64,000 nucleotides of DNA from JAOPZW01 sp963807305 (GTDB lineage: Bacteria; Actinomycetota; Thermoleophilia; Solirubrobacterales; Solirubrobacteraceae): contig CAWEBN010000014.1 of the NCBI GenBank assembly GCA_963807305.1, positions 140,373-204,372 of the forward strand. The letters are read 5' to 3'. Position numbers and translations under genes: made by a program. The notes beneath the pieces were generated by a model, which worked only from the letters and a program-made list of their open reading frames with translations, was not told the origin of the DNA and made no database searches. Positions within the stretch are counted from its first letter, which is position 1. The number at the start of each line of letters is the position of its first letter. This document shows positions 7,504 to 15,494 of this stretch, one piece after another.

Positions 7504-8543
7504 GGCAGCTCCGCCCGCACGGTGGTCCCGCCCCCGGCGGGGCTCGAGACCGTCAGGTTGCCGTCGAGCGCGGCCACGCGCTGGCGCAGCCCCATGAGCC
7601 CGGTGCCGGCCGGGTCAGCCCCGCCCGGCCCATCGTCGCGGACCTCGACGACCAGCCGGTCCCCGTGGTCGGCGAGCTCGACGGTCGCCGCCGCGCCCCC
7701 GGCGTGCTTGGCCGCGTTGGTCAGGGCCTCGGCCACGACGAAGTAGGCGGCGGTCTCCACCACGGGGACGGGCCGTCGCATGATCGACGCGTTCACGGTG
7801 ACCGGGATCTGCGCGCGGCGCCCCAGCGCCTCGACCGCCGCCACGAGGCCGCGGTCGGCCAGCACCGGCGGCGCGATGCCGCGAGCGAGGTCGCGCAGCT
7901 CGCCGATGGCCGCACCCGCCTCCTCGCGTGCGCTGCGCACGAGCGCGGCCACGTCGGGGCGGTCCTCGAGGCGCTCCTCGGCGCGGCCGAGCTGCATGCT
8001 CAGGGCGACGAGCCGCGCCTGGGCGCCATCGTGCAGGTCGCGCTCGATGCGCCGCAGCTCGGCCGCCTGCACGTCGAGGGCTCCAGCCCGCGTGCGCGTG
8101 AGCTCGTCGACGCGGGCCGCGAGCTGGCGCTCCTGCGGTCGCAGGCTGGGCAGGGCGACGACGACGATCGCGTGGGCGCCGAAGGCGAGGGCCAGCGTTG
8201 CGACGGCCCACAGCGGCCAGAACGTGCCGCCGCCGGCGAGTACGTAGACCGCGACGAGCACGGCCGCGACCCAGCCCGACGCCGCGCCATGGAGGGCGAG
8301 CGGCCGCAGTCGCCCGTCGGGCACACGCAGCGCCGCACGCACCGCGAGCTGGATCGCGAGCGGCAACGCCAGCGCGAAGATCACCCACTTCGGCCAGAAG
8401 TACCCGGCCCCGGTCAGCCCCCAGATGAAGACCAGCACGAGGCAGAGCAGCAGCGAGAGGGCCGCCTCGACCGCGATCGCGGCGCCCCAGACATCTTCGC
8501 TCGTGCGATCTCCGTTCACGGACACAGCGTGCCAGGCGCGCAC
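7491..8543 (-). CDS. Membrane sensor histidine kinase (HisKA_3 type) with two 2TM-like modules
   Basis: The N-terminal half has four membrane segments in two similar pairs; FWPKWV and FWPLWA recur, which resembles the 2TM-domain family. A HisKA_3 dimerisation motif follows (ELRRIERDLHDGAQARLV, phospho-His near residue 169). A HATPase_c domain ends the protein, with N box EALTNAAKHA, DDGPGG and GTGLMGLRQRV. The start is uncertain: GTGs at 8519, 8525 and 8543 are possible, and I prefer 8543 because AGGGA lies seven bases upstream. That start overlaps no gene, since the polyprenyl synthase stop is at 8594. Its partner is the overlapping response regulator. Like other NarL-type kinases it has no separate extracellular sensor domain. 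Confidence 0.88.
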   Translation of the reverse strand: MRAWHAVSVNGDRTSEDVWGAAIAVEAALSLLLCLVLVFIWGLTGAGYFWPKWVIFALALPLAIQLAVRAALRVPDGRLRPLALHGAASGWVAAVLVAVYVLAGGGTFWPLWAVATLALAFGAHAIVVVALPSLRPQERQLAARVDELTRTRAGALDVQAAELRRIERDLHDGAQARLVALSMQLGRAEERLEDRPDVAALVRSAREEAGAAIGELRDLARGIAPPVLADRGLVAAVEALGRRAQIPVTVNASIMRRPVPVVETAAYFVVAEALTNAAKHAGGAAATVELADHGDRLVVEVRDDGPGGADPAGTGLMGLRQRVAALDGNLTVSSPAGGGTTVRAELPCGW

Positions 8544-8593
8544 ATGCTCGTCCCTGACGCGCGCCCCCCAGTCACCCTCCGGCTGGCCGGAGG

Positions 8594-9562
8594 CTAGGCG
8601 TAACGCGCGACAACGCCGGTGGCCACGAGCTCGAGGGCGTGGCGCTGACGGGCCGACAGCCCGTCGGGCAGCCCGGCCTTGGCCTCGTTGACCATCTCCA
8701 GGGCACGGGTGCGGGCCTCGTCGAGCGCTCCCGTCGCGGCGATCCGATCGCAGACGTCCTCGGCCACGGCCGCCGAATCGATCGACCGCGGATCGAGCGC
8801 CGCCAGCTCCGGGTCGCGCTCGCGGGCGAGGATGAAGGGCAGCGTCACCGTGCCGTCGAGCAGGTCGGTCCCGCGCTGCTTGCCGGTGCGTGCGACCGGG
8901 CCGGACACGTCGAGCACGTCGTCGAGCAGCTGGAAGGCCAGGCCGATGCGCCGCCCGAAGCCACCGAGCTCGTCGGCGGCGCCGGCGCCCTCCAGTGCCC
9001 CGAGCCGGCACGCGGCCTCGAACAGGCGGGCCGTCTTGAGCTCGCAGCGGCGCAGGTAGCGCGCGAGCGACACCTCGGCGTTCCAGGCGTCCGCACGCTG
9101 CAGCAGCTCGCCCTCGGCCAGCGCCGACGACGCCTCGGACAGGACCTGGATCTCGTCCGCGCGCTCGTTGGCCGCCAGCTCGGCGAACGCGCGCGCGAAG
9201 AGCAGGTCGCCGGTGGCGGTGGCGGCGCCGCGGCCGCCGACGGCGACCACGGTCGGCACCCCGCGGCGCAGAGCGGCGGCGTCGAGCACGTCGTCGTGGA
9301 CGAGGGTCGCCGAGTGGACGAGCTCGACCGCGGCCGCGGCGCGCACGAGGCCGTCGCCGTCCTCGGTGTCCGCAGCCAGGAAGACGAGCAGCGGGCGCAG
9401 CCGCTTGCCGCCGGCGGCGATCGTCGCGCCGGCGTGCTCGGCCAGCAGCGCGCCGTGGCTCGCGGCGACCTCGCCCAGAAGGCCCTCGACGCGGTCGAGC
9501 AGGTCGGGGATGTGCGACCCCCCGGCCCGCATGACCTCGGTCACCGGTCCCGTCACAGCCAT
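8594..9562 (-). CDS. Polyprenyl diphosphate synthase (menaquinone side chain)
   Basis: This enzyme elongates isoprenoid diphosphates with isopentenyl diphosphate to make the long tail of menaquinone. The 322-residue protein shows GGKRLRP (51-57), the first aspartate-rich motif DDVLD (90-94) and the second DDVLD (214-218), all diagnostic for trans-prenyltransferases. The first motif is followed by RRGVPT as expected. The ATG lies directly after the stop of the methyltransferase gene. Being in one operon with menG and the cytochrome bc genes supports a quinone-chain role (heptaprenyl/octaprenyl type) rather than FPP/GGPP synthesis; chain length cannot be read from sequence with certainty. Confidence 0.9.
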   Translation of the reverse strand: MAVTGPVTEVMRAGGSHIPDLLDRVEGLLGEVAASHGALLAEHAGATIAAGGKRLRPLLVFLAADTEDGDGLVRAAAAVELVHSATLVHDDVLDAAALRRGVPTVVAVGGRGAATATGDLLFARAFAELAANERADEIQVLSEASSALAEGELLQRADAWNAEVSLARYLRRCELKTARLFEAACRLGALEGAGAADELGGFGRRIGLAFQLLDDVLDVSGPVARTGKQRGTDLLDGTVTLPFILARERDPELAALDPRSIDSAAVAEDVCDRIAATGALDEARTRALEMVNEAKAGLPDGLSARQRHALELVATGVVARYA

Positions 9563-10297
9563 CTAGCGCTTCGTCCCCACATGCAGGGCGATGATCCCAC
9601 CGGCCGTAAGGATCCAGCGGATGTCGTGCAGCCCGGCGCGTTGCATCGCGGCAGCGAGGCCCTCGGGTCCCGGGAAGCGGCGGACCGAGCTCGGCAGGTA
9701 GGTGTAGGCCTCCTGCTCGCCGGTGAGGCGCCCGATGAGCGGCACGACCCGGTCGAACCACACCCGGTAGAAGGTCGACAGCGGCGGCCGGCGCGGCGTG
9801 GTGATCTCGAGCACGACGACCCGCCCGCCGGGCCTGACCACGCGCGTCATCTCGGCCAGCCCGCGGTCGAGGTCGGAGAAGTTGCGCGCACCGAAGCCGA
9901 CCGTCGCTGCGTCGAAGCGCCCGCTCGCGTAGGGCAGCTCGAGCGCGTTGCCCCACTCCCACACGAGGTGACCCCCACCCACCACCCCGGCTGCGGTCTT
10001 CGCCCGGGCACGCACGAGCATCTCCTCGGCGAAGTCCGAGCCGATGACCTCGCCCGCGGTGCCGACGCGGCGCGCGAGCTCGATGGCGAGGTCGCCGGTG
10101 CCGCAGGCGACGTCGAGCGCGCTGCCCCCCGGCTCGAGCGCGGCCAGGTCGGCCGCGCGAGCGCGCCAGCGGTGGTGCAGCCCGGCCGTCATGACCGAGT
10201 TCATGAGGTCGTAGAAGCCCGCGATGCGATCGAACATCGCCCGGACCTGCGGCTCGGACATCGTCCCCGACCGCGGCGTGCCGCCGCTCGCGCTCAC
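9563..10297 (-). CDS. menG: Demethylmenaquinone methyltransferase (UbiE/MenG)
   Basis: This is the last enzyme of menaquinone synthesis, a SAM-dependent C-methyltransferase. Motif I LDVACGTGDLA (about 61-71), RVLKPGG-like VVRPGGRVVVLE, and YTYLPSSVRRFPG plus GIIALHVGTKR near the C terminus are typical of the UbiE/MenG family. The longest frame starts at GTG 10297. An in-frame ATG at 10261 (MSEPQVRAMFDRIAGFYD) fits the family N terminus equally well, so the first 12 residues are doubtful. It lies seven bases after the cytochrome b/c fusion gene and abuts the polyprenyl synthase gene, forming one respiratory unit. Confidence 0.92.
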   Translation of the reverse strand: MSASGGTPRSGTMSEPQVRAMFDRIAGFYDLMNSVMTAGLHHRWRARAADLAALEPGGSALDVACGTGDLAIELARRVGTAGEVIGSDFAEEMLVRARAKTAAGVVGGGHLVWEWGNALELPYASGRFDAATVGFGARNFSDLDRGLAEMTRVVRPGGRVVVLEITTPRRPPLSTFYRVWFDRVVPLIGRLTGEQEAYTYLPSSVRRFPGPEGLAAAMQRAGLHDIRWILTAGGIIALHVGTKR

Positions 10298-10304
10298 AGT
10301 GAGG

Positions 10305-11054
10305 TCAGTTGCCCTTGAGCTGCGAGACGTAGGTCACCAGGGCACTGAACTTGTCCGGTGAGCTCCGCTGCAGCCCGCTGAACGACGGCATGGGCGCGGT
10401 CGGGTTGATGAGCGTGCGGGCAATCGCCTGGGCCGGCAGCCGGGCACCGATCTCCGTGAGCGGCGGCCCAGGCCCGGAGTTGCCGTTCTCGCCGATCTTG
10501 TGGCAGGCCAGGCAGCCAGACTGGGCCACCACCTGCTTGCCCTTCTCGTACTTGGCGAGCATCTCCGGCCCCATGGCCTTGATGCGGGCCGGCGTCGGCT
10601 CGTCGATCTGGGTCGGTGGGCCGGCCGCCGCGCCGAGGTAGGTCAGGTAGCCCATGGCGGCGATGGTGAAGAGGCCGGCCGCGGTGGCGATCGGCCGGCG
10701 CTCCGGGCGCCGCTCGGGCCCGCGGTCGTAGAACGGCAGCAGGAAGAGCAGGATCATGCAGATCGTCGGGATCCCGATCGTCGCCAGGGCGACGAGGCTC
10801 GGCGGCTTGATGACCCGCAGCAGCTCGAAGAGGAAGAAGAAGTACCACTCGGGTCGCGGCGTGTAGGTCGTCGTCGTCGGGTCGGCCTTGGGGCCGAGCT
10901 CCGCGCCGAGGGTCAGGGACAGCAGGATGATGGCGAGCATCACCACGCAGGCCATGGCCCCGTCCTTGGCCACCGCGTACGGGAAGAACGGCTTCCCCTG
11001 CGCCTTCAGGATCGAGTACTCGCGGAGGTAGGCCTCCTTCTCGACCTTGTTCAT
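10305..11054 (-). CDS. Cytochrome b C-terminal domain fused to cytochrome c (bc complex subunit)
   Basis: The N-terminal ~145 residues correspond to subunit IV / the C-terminal half of cytochrome b. They carry the quinol-site PEWYFFFLFELLRV motif (the family PEWY) and three to four membrane helices. After a linker comes a class I cytochrome c domain with heme site CLACH (181-185), GPxL and a possible axial Met in APMPSF. The protein is 249 residues. Together with the cytochrome b6-type and Rieske genes it makes a menaquinol:cytochrome c reductase whose cytochrome c is covalently joined to the b-type subunit, similar to the QcrC arrangement of Firmicutes. Its ATG overlaps the stop of a 20-codon frame. 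Confidence 0.92.
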   Translation of the reverse strand: MNKVEKEAYLREYSILKAQGKPFFPYAVAKDGAMACVVMLAIILLSLTLGAELGPKADPTTTTYTPRPEWYFFFLFELLRVIKPPSLVALATIGIPTICMILLFLLPFYDRGPERRPERRPIATAAGLFTIAAMGYLTYLGAAAGPPTQIDEPTPARIKAMGPEMLAKYEKGKQVVAQSGCLACHKIGENGNSGPGPPLTEIGARLPAQAIARTLINPTAPMPSFSGLQRSSPDKFSALVTYVSQLKGN

Positions 11055-11113
11055 CGCGAGCGCCAGCCTTCGGGCTCGACGACCGCGACGGACCAGCGAT
11101 AACGCGCCGTCAT
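11051..11113 (-). CDS. Tiny 20-codon coupled ORF between the two cytochrome b genes
   Basis: A frame of 20 codons exactly fills the gap between the cytochrome b6-type gene and the b/c fusion gene. Its ATG overlaps the upstream stop as ATGA, and its TGA overlaps the downstream start as ATGA. The product (MTARYRWSVAVVEPEGWRSR) is basic and not a membrane helix, so it is unlikely to be a structural subunit. The double 4-base overlap would allow uninterrupted translational coupling across the gap. It may be a coupling relay rather than a functional peptide; chance is possible in such GC-rich DNA. Confidence 0.4.
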   Translation of the reverse strand: MTARYRWSVAVVEPEGWRSR

Positions 11114-11907
11114 GTGCGTTCCTCGACGAGCTTGTCGTCGACCTCGGCCCGCAGCCACGGCGGCGCGGTGGTGCCGAGCTTGGTCACGAGGTACAGGTGC
11201 GCGCCGATGAGGGCGGCGATGGCCCCGGGGACCAGCAGCATGTGGATGGAGTAGAAGCGCGACAGCGTCGTCGCCCCGAACTCCGGGCCGCCGCGCAGGA
11301 AGTCGCCGAGATACGGGCCGACGAGCGGGCCGCTGGCGGTGATGTTGTTGGCCACCACCGTCGCCCACAGGGAGCGCTGGTCGAAGGGCAGCAGGTACCC
11401 GGTCAGCGCCATGACGAAGGTGAGGATGACCAGCACCACGCCGATGACCCAGTTGAGCTCGCGGGGGTACTTGTAGGCGCCGAAGAAGAAGGTCCGGGCC
11501 ATGTGCAGGAAGATGAGGATGACCATCACCGACGAGCCCCATTTGTGCATCCCGCGCACGAACTCGCCGAGGAACGCCTCGTTGGTGATGTAGCGCGCCG
11601 ACTCGTAGGCCCTTGTGGGCGACGGGTCGTAGTACATGGCCAAGAAGACGCCGGTGACCGCCTGGTTGAGGAAGGCGAACATCGTCGCCGTGCCCAGCGT
11701 GTAGAACCAGTTGGTCCCCTTGGGGACCTTGCGGTACATCAGCCAGCGCGCGGCCCCCGACAGCTGCGTGCGCTCGTCGATCCAGTCGACCGCGCTGATG
11801 CCGGCCTCGGCGGCGCTGTCGAGCGGGCTCGCCTTGCCGTTGGCCTCGCCGGGGCGCTTGGGCGCCGGGTTGAGCTTCGGGGGAGGTGGGAACGGGAGCT
11901 TGGGCAT
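11110..11907 (-). CDS. qcrB: Cytochrome b6-type subunit of the bc complex
   Basis: A 265-residue integral membrane protein holding the two b hemes of quinol:cytochrome c reductase. Paired heme-ligand histidines lie in MHKWGSSVMVILIFLHMAR and in FYSIHMLLVPGAIAALIGAHL. GYLLPFDQRSLWAT is the conserved segment after the second helix pair. A Pro/Lys-rich cytosolic N-terminal extension (about 45 residues) precedes the first helix. The short b6 form is completed by the downstream b/c fusion protein. It starts three bases after the Rieske stop. Confidence 0.95.
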   Translation of the reverse strand: MPKLPFPPPPKLNPAPKRPGEANGKASPLDSAAEAGISAVDWIDERTQLSGAARWLMYRKVPKGTNWFYTLGTATMFAFLNQAVTGVFLAMYYDPSPTRAYESARYITNEAFLGEFVRGMHKWGSSVMVILIFLHMARTFFFGAYKYPRELNWVIGVVLVILTFVMALTGYLLPFDQRSLWATVVANNITASGPLVGPYLGDFLRGGPEFGATTLSRFYSIHMLLVPGAIAALIGAHLYLVTKLGTTAPPWLRAEVDDKLVEERT

Positions 11908-11910
11908 CGC

Positions 11911-12585
11911 CTAGGTCCCCGGCAGCTTTCGGATCGTGGGCCGCGACGGGTAGAGGTACTGGCCGATGCCGTCCAGCGGCTCGGCCGGGTCGCGCGGCGA
12001 GAAGCGCTTGAGCTCCTCGTTGACCGAGTAGCGCGGCCCGAGCCAGAGCTCGTTGCCCCGCACCTCGGTGTAGAAGCGATCCAGCGGCCGCACCGGCGGG
12101 CCCCCGTCGACCTTGCCGGTGAAGCCGTACACGCCGCCGTGACACGGGCAGATGAAGCGCGCGGCGGCCTCCACGAAGCGCACCGGGCAGCCCAGGTGCA
12201 TGCAGCGCGTGGAGATCGCGATGTACTGGTTGTACTTGTCGGGCTTGTCGGTGTCGATCTTCGGATCGCGCTTGCGGATGTACGTGGTCGTCTTGCCGGC
12301 CTGTCCGATGCCGGGAACGATCGTGATGACCTTCGGCACGTAGGTGGTGACCGGGAACTCGTCGAGCGTGCCGACGATCTGCCAGCGCACCTCGGGCTTC
12401 TCGAACACCGGGCCCAGCGCGAAGCCGAGGGCCGGCAGCAGGAAGGCCGACGCGGCCACGACGCCGGCGACGTTCGCCGTGCCGGTCATGAATCGCCTCC
12501 GCGTCACCGTCTCGCCCTCGAAGGCGCCCGGGATCCTGCGGTCGGCGGTGTACTTGCTCTTGGTCTGTCGGCGGTCGTCGGCCAT
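11911..12585 (-). CDS. qcrA: Rieske iron-sulfur protein of the bc complex
   Basis: This subunit carries electrons from menaquinol to cytochrome c. The [2Fe-2S] ligands are in CMHLGC (C128, H130) and CPCHGG (C146, H149), with C133 and C148 for the stabilising disulfide. A twin-arginine-like signal TRRRFMTGT (28-36) and one membrane helix precede the soluble domain, consistent with Tat-dependent insertion; tatA and tatC are encoded in this window. At 224 residues it is longer than minimal Rieske proteins owing to a segment before the first cluster motif. It is the first gene of the bc-menaquinone operon. Confidence 0.95.
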   Translation of the reverse strand: MADDRRQTKSKYTADRRIPGAFEGETVTRRRFMTGTANVAGVVAASAFLLPALGFALGPVFEKPEVRWQIVGTLDEFPVTTYVPKVITIVPGIGQAGKTTTYIRKRDPKIDTDKPDKYNQYIAISTRCMHLGCPVRFVEAAARFICPCHGGVYGFTGKVDGGPPVRPLDRFYTEVRGNELWLGPRYSVNEELKRFSPRDPAEPLDGIGQYLYPSRPTIRKLPGT

Positions 12586-12616
12586 CTGGCGGGGCGAACC
12601 TTATCGCCCGATAAGT

Positions 12617-13129
12617 CTACGTACCGGAGAGCTTGCGAGATGCCGCTTGGAGGGCGTCGGCCGCGCCAGGATCGCCGGCCCGGGCGGCGGCCTTCGCGGC
12701 GTCGACAGCGGCCGACGAGCCCCAGCCGACCGCGGCCACGCCCGCCTGCCAGACGGCGTCGGCCAGCTCCGGGCGGCCTTCGGCGCGCGCCTGGGCGCAC
12801 AGCGCGATGACGTCGGACAGCTCGCTGACGGCCTCGACGTCGCCCAGCTCCGCCAGCCGCGCGAGGCCCAGCGCGTAGAGCCGATCGCCCGCCAGCAGCG
12901 CGAGATCGGGTTCGATCGCCCCGAACAGCCGCGGCGCGCCGTAGTGCAGCAGCTCGCCCTCGCGGATGGCCTCGATGACGAAGGCGACGTCGGCCTCGCG
13001 GCCGCTCGAGCGCGGGCCGGCCGCCGCGGCGGCGCCCAACGCGCCGTCATCGGTCGGCGCAGGCCCCAGGGCGTCGGCCAGCAGGCCGCCCTCCGCGCGC
13101 AGGACGGCGTGCACCGCGGCCAGGGCCAC
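12617..13129 (-). CDS. Alpha-helical protein of unknown function next to hemL
   Basis: A 170-residue Ala-rich protein starting at GTG 13129, three bases after the hemL stop. It is predicted to be all helical. The stretch GELLHYGAPRLFGAIEPDLALLAGDRLYALGLARLAELGD resembles, loosely, the LLAGDxLxxxAxxxL helix of polyprenyl synthetase-like proteins, but there is no DDxxD motif, so catalysis is not expected. No named family is recognised. Its position, last in the hemB-ahb-hemL unit and just downstream of the quinone/cytochrome operon promoter, may hint at a role in tetrapyrrole or isoprenoid metabolism (inference only). Confidence 0.65.
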   Translation of the reverse strand: MALAAVHAVLRAEGGLLADALGPAPTDDGALGAAAAAGPRSSGREADVAFVIEAIREGELLHYGAPRLFGAIEPDLALLAGDRLYALGLARLAELGDVEAVSELSDVIALCAQARAEGRPELADAVWQAGVAAVGWGSSAAVDAAKAAARAGDPGAADALQAASRKLSGT

Positions 13130-13131
13130 GG

Positions 13132-14415
13132 CTAGAACGCCTCCCGGAAGGCCGCGGCGGCGGCGTCGACCGTGCGCTCGACCTGCTCGGCATCGTGCGC
13201 CAGCGACGGGAACCACGCCTCGTACTGCGACGGCGGCGCGTACACGCCGCGGGCGAGCAGTCCGCGGCACCAGGCCGCGAAGGCGGCGTGGTCGCACGCC
13301 TGGGCATCCGCGTAGTCGTGCACGGGCTCGGGCGAGAAGAAGACGGTGAGCAGGCCGGGAGCGGTCACGACGTGCACCGGCAGGTCGCCGGCGGCCTCGC
13401 GCAGCCCCGCGGCCAGCGTCTCCGTGCGCGCGGTCAGGCAGGCATACGCGGCCTCGTCGAGCATCTGCAGCGTGGCGAGCCCCGCGGCGACGGCCAGCGG
13501 ATTGCCCGACAGCGTGCCGGCCTGGTAGACGTCGCCGGCCGGCGCGACGAGCTCCATGAGCTCGCGCGGGCCTCCGTAGGCCGCGGCGGGCAGGCCGCCG
13601 CCCATGACCTTGCCCATCACGGTCAGGTCGGGCGTGACGCCCGCGAGCTCCTGGGCGCCGCCGCGCGCGACCCGGAAGCCGGTGATGACCTCGTCGAAGA
13701 CGAGCAGGGCGCCGGTGGCGCTCGCGCGCTCGCGCAGCAGGTCGAGGAAGCCGTCCGCCGGCGCGACGAGGCCCATGTTGGCGGCGAACGGCTCGGCCAC
13801 GATGGCGGCGAGCTCGTGCTCCTCGGTGGCGCGCAGCAGCGCCTTGGCATCGTTCCACGGCACGACCACCGTCGCGGCGGTGGCGGCCGCCGTCACCCCG
13901 GGGCTGGCCGGGATCGCCGCGGTGGCCAGGCCCGAGCCCGCCTGCGCGAGGAGCCCGTCGACATGGCCGTGGTAGGCGCCGGCGAACTTGAGGATCTTCT
14001 CGCGCCCGGTCGCGGCGCGGGCCAGGCGGATGGCGCTCATCGTGGCCTCTGTCCCCGAGGAGGTCATGCGCACCATCTCGACGGACGGCATCCGGCGGGC
14101 GATCTCGTCGGCCAGGTCGACCTCGCCCTGCGTCGGCGCACCGAACGTCGTCCCGCGCTCGGCCGCCGCCAGGATCGCGGCCAGGATCGCGGGATGGGCG
14201 TGCCCGTGGATGAGCGGCCCCCAGGAGCACACGTAATCGACGTAGTGGTTGCCGTCGACGTCGACGATCTCGGCGCCGTGGCCGCGCTCGATGAAGACCG
14301 GGTCGCGGCCGATCGCCCTCATCGCCCGGACCGGCGAGTTGACCCCGCCGGGCACCCGCTGCAGCGCGCGGGCGTAGAGCTCGGTCGAGCGCGCGTCGGT
14401 GAGCGAAACGGCCAT
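13132..14415 (-). CDS. hemL: Glutamate-1-semialdehyde 2,1-aminomutase
   Basis: HemL converts glutamate-1-semialdehyde to 5-aminolevulinate in the C5 route to tetrapyrroles, using PLP/PMP. The 427-residue protein has the family features: RVPGGVNSPVRA near the N terminus, SSGTEATMSAIRLAR, YHGHVDGLL, DEVITGFRVARGG and TVMGKVMGGGLP with the PLP Lys near residue 267, then GTLSGNPLA. The ATG overlaps the stop of the upstream siroheme-decarboxylase-like gene by one base (TGATG), indicating translational coupling. With hemB two genes upstream it gives consecutive steps of the pathway. Confidence 0.95.
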   Translation of the reverse strand: MAVSLTDARSTELYARALQRVPGGVNSPVRAMRAIGRDPVFIERGHGAEIVDVDGNHYVDYVCSWGPLIHGHAHPAILAAILAAAERGTTFGAPTQGEVDLADEIARRMPSVEMVRMTSSGTEATMSAIRLARAATGREKILKFAGAYHGHVDGLLAQAGSGLATAAIPASPGVTAAATAATVVVPWNDAKALLRATEEHELAAIVAEPFAANMGLVAPADGFLDLLRERASATGALLVFDEVITGFRVARGGAQELAGVTPDLTVMGKVMGGGLPAAAYGGPRELMELVAPAGDVYQAGTLSGNPLAVAAGLATLQMLDEAAYACLTARTETLAAGLREAAGDLPVHVVTAPGLLTVFFSPEPVHDYADAQACDHAAFAAWCRGLLARGVYAPPSQYEAWFPSLAHDAEQVERTVDAAAAAFREAF

Positions 14416-15494
14416 CAGACGCGCGTGTGCTCGCGTTCCCAGGCCTTGAAGTCGTCGGTGAAGTAGAGAAGGCGGACCTTCTTGAACTCGGTCGAGCTGT
14501 AGAGCGTCGCGCGGGCCTCGATCTCGGGGTTCTCGCCGGCGATCGCGTCGAGGATCGCGTCGCACTCCTCCTTGGAGCGCCCGTGGGCCATGGTGAAGAT
14601 CGAATACGGCCAGTCGGCGTAGGTCGGGCGCTGGTAGCAGTGCGAGATGCCGCGGTAGGCGGCCATCCGCGGCCCCACGGCGGCGATTCGCTCGTCGGGG
14701 ACCTGCCACACGCCCATGCCGTTGGCGCTGAAGCCGGCCCGCCGGTGGAAGAGGATCGCGGCGACGCGGCGCAGGATGCCGCGGTCGACCATCCCCCGCA
14801 GGTGCTCGACCAGCGCGTCGACGCTCATGCCCAGCGCGGCGGCCGCCGCCGCGTACGGCTCGGCGACGATCGGCAGGTCACCCTGCGTGGCGCGGATGAC
14901 GGCCATGTCGAGCTCGTCGTAGGGCTGCTTCTCGAGCTCGACGGGCTCCTCGGCCACGGCCGCCTTGGCCAGCTCGTCCGTGCCGCCCACGAGCTCGAGA
15001 TCCATGCGGATCTTGAACAGCTTCAGCGTGGGGAGCTGGCGGATCGACTCGGCGCCGGTGAGCTCCTGGATCACGTCGAGCGTGCCCTGCAGGCCGAGCG
15101 CGGAGTCCTCTTCGACGGCGATCGTGAACCACATGTTGAAGTCGTGGTTGCGCAGGTAGTTGTGACTCACGCCCGGGTGCGAGTTGACGATCGTCGCGGC
15201 GCGCCACGGATGCTCGGGATCGACCTTGGCCGCGACGAGCATCGAGCCGTAGCCCAGCGCGCGGGTGTCGAAGATCGGCGTGACCTGACGGATGATGCGC
15301 TCGTCGGCCAGCTCGGCGACGCGCGCGATCACGCGCTCCTCGGGCACGTCGAGCGCGGCGGCGACGGCGGCGTAGGGGCGCGGCTCGATCGGGAAGGAGC
15401 CCTGCATCGCGTTGAGCAGGCGCTTGTCGAAGTCGTCGAGCGGGATCGCCGCACCGTGCTTGCGGGAGCGGAGCTTGGGGGTCACTGAAGCCAT
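14415..15494 (-). CDS. Fused AhbA/AhbB-like siroheme decarboxylase (Lrp/AsnC-type fold)
   Basis: The 359 residues contain two homologous halves, each an AsnC-like winged helix followed by a ligand domain. Half one has GVSHNYLRNHDFNMWFT and half two GISHCYQRPTYADWPYSIF. These are the hallmark motifs of siroheme decarboxylase subunits (AhbA/AhbB, NirDLGH), which decarboxylate siroheme to didecarboxysiroheme for heme or heme d1. Such proteins are often mislabelled as Lrp/AsnC transcription regulators. Lying between hemB and hemL supports a tetrapyrrole role. No other ahb or siroheme gene is visible here, so the exact reaction and whether it regulates heme supply remain open. Confidence 0.85.
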   Translation of the reverse strand: MASVTPKLRSRKHGAAIPLDDFDKRLLNAMQGSFPIEPRPYAAVAAALDVPEERVIARVAELADERIIRQVTPIFDTRALGYGSMLVAAKVDPEHPWRAATIVNSHPGVSHNYLRNHDFNMWFTIAVEEDSALGLQGTLDVIQELTGAESIRQLPTLKLFKIRMDLELVGGTDELAKAAVAEEPVELEKQPYDELDMAVIRATQGDLPIVAEPYAAAAAALGMSVDALVEHLRGMVDRGILRRVAAILFHRRAGFSANGMGVWQVPDERIAAVGPRMAAYRGISHCYQRPTYADWPYSIFTMAHGRSKEECDAILDAIAGENPEIEARATLYSSTEFKKVRLLYFTDDFKAWEREHTRV

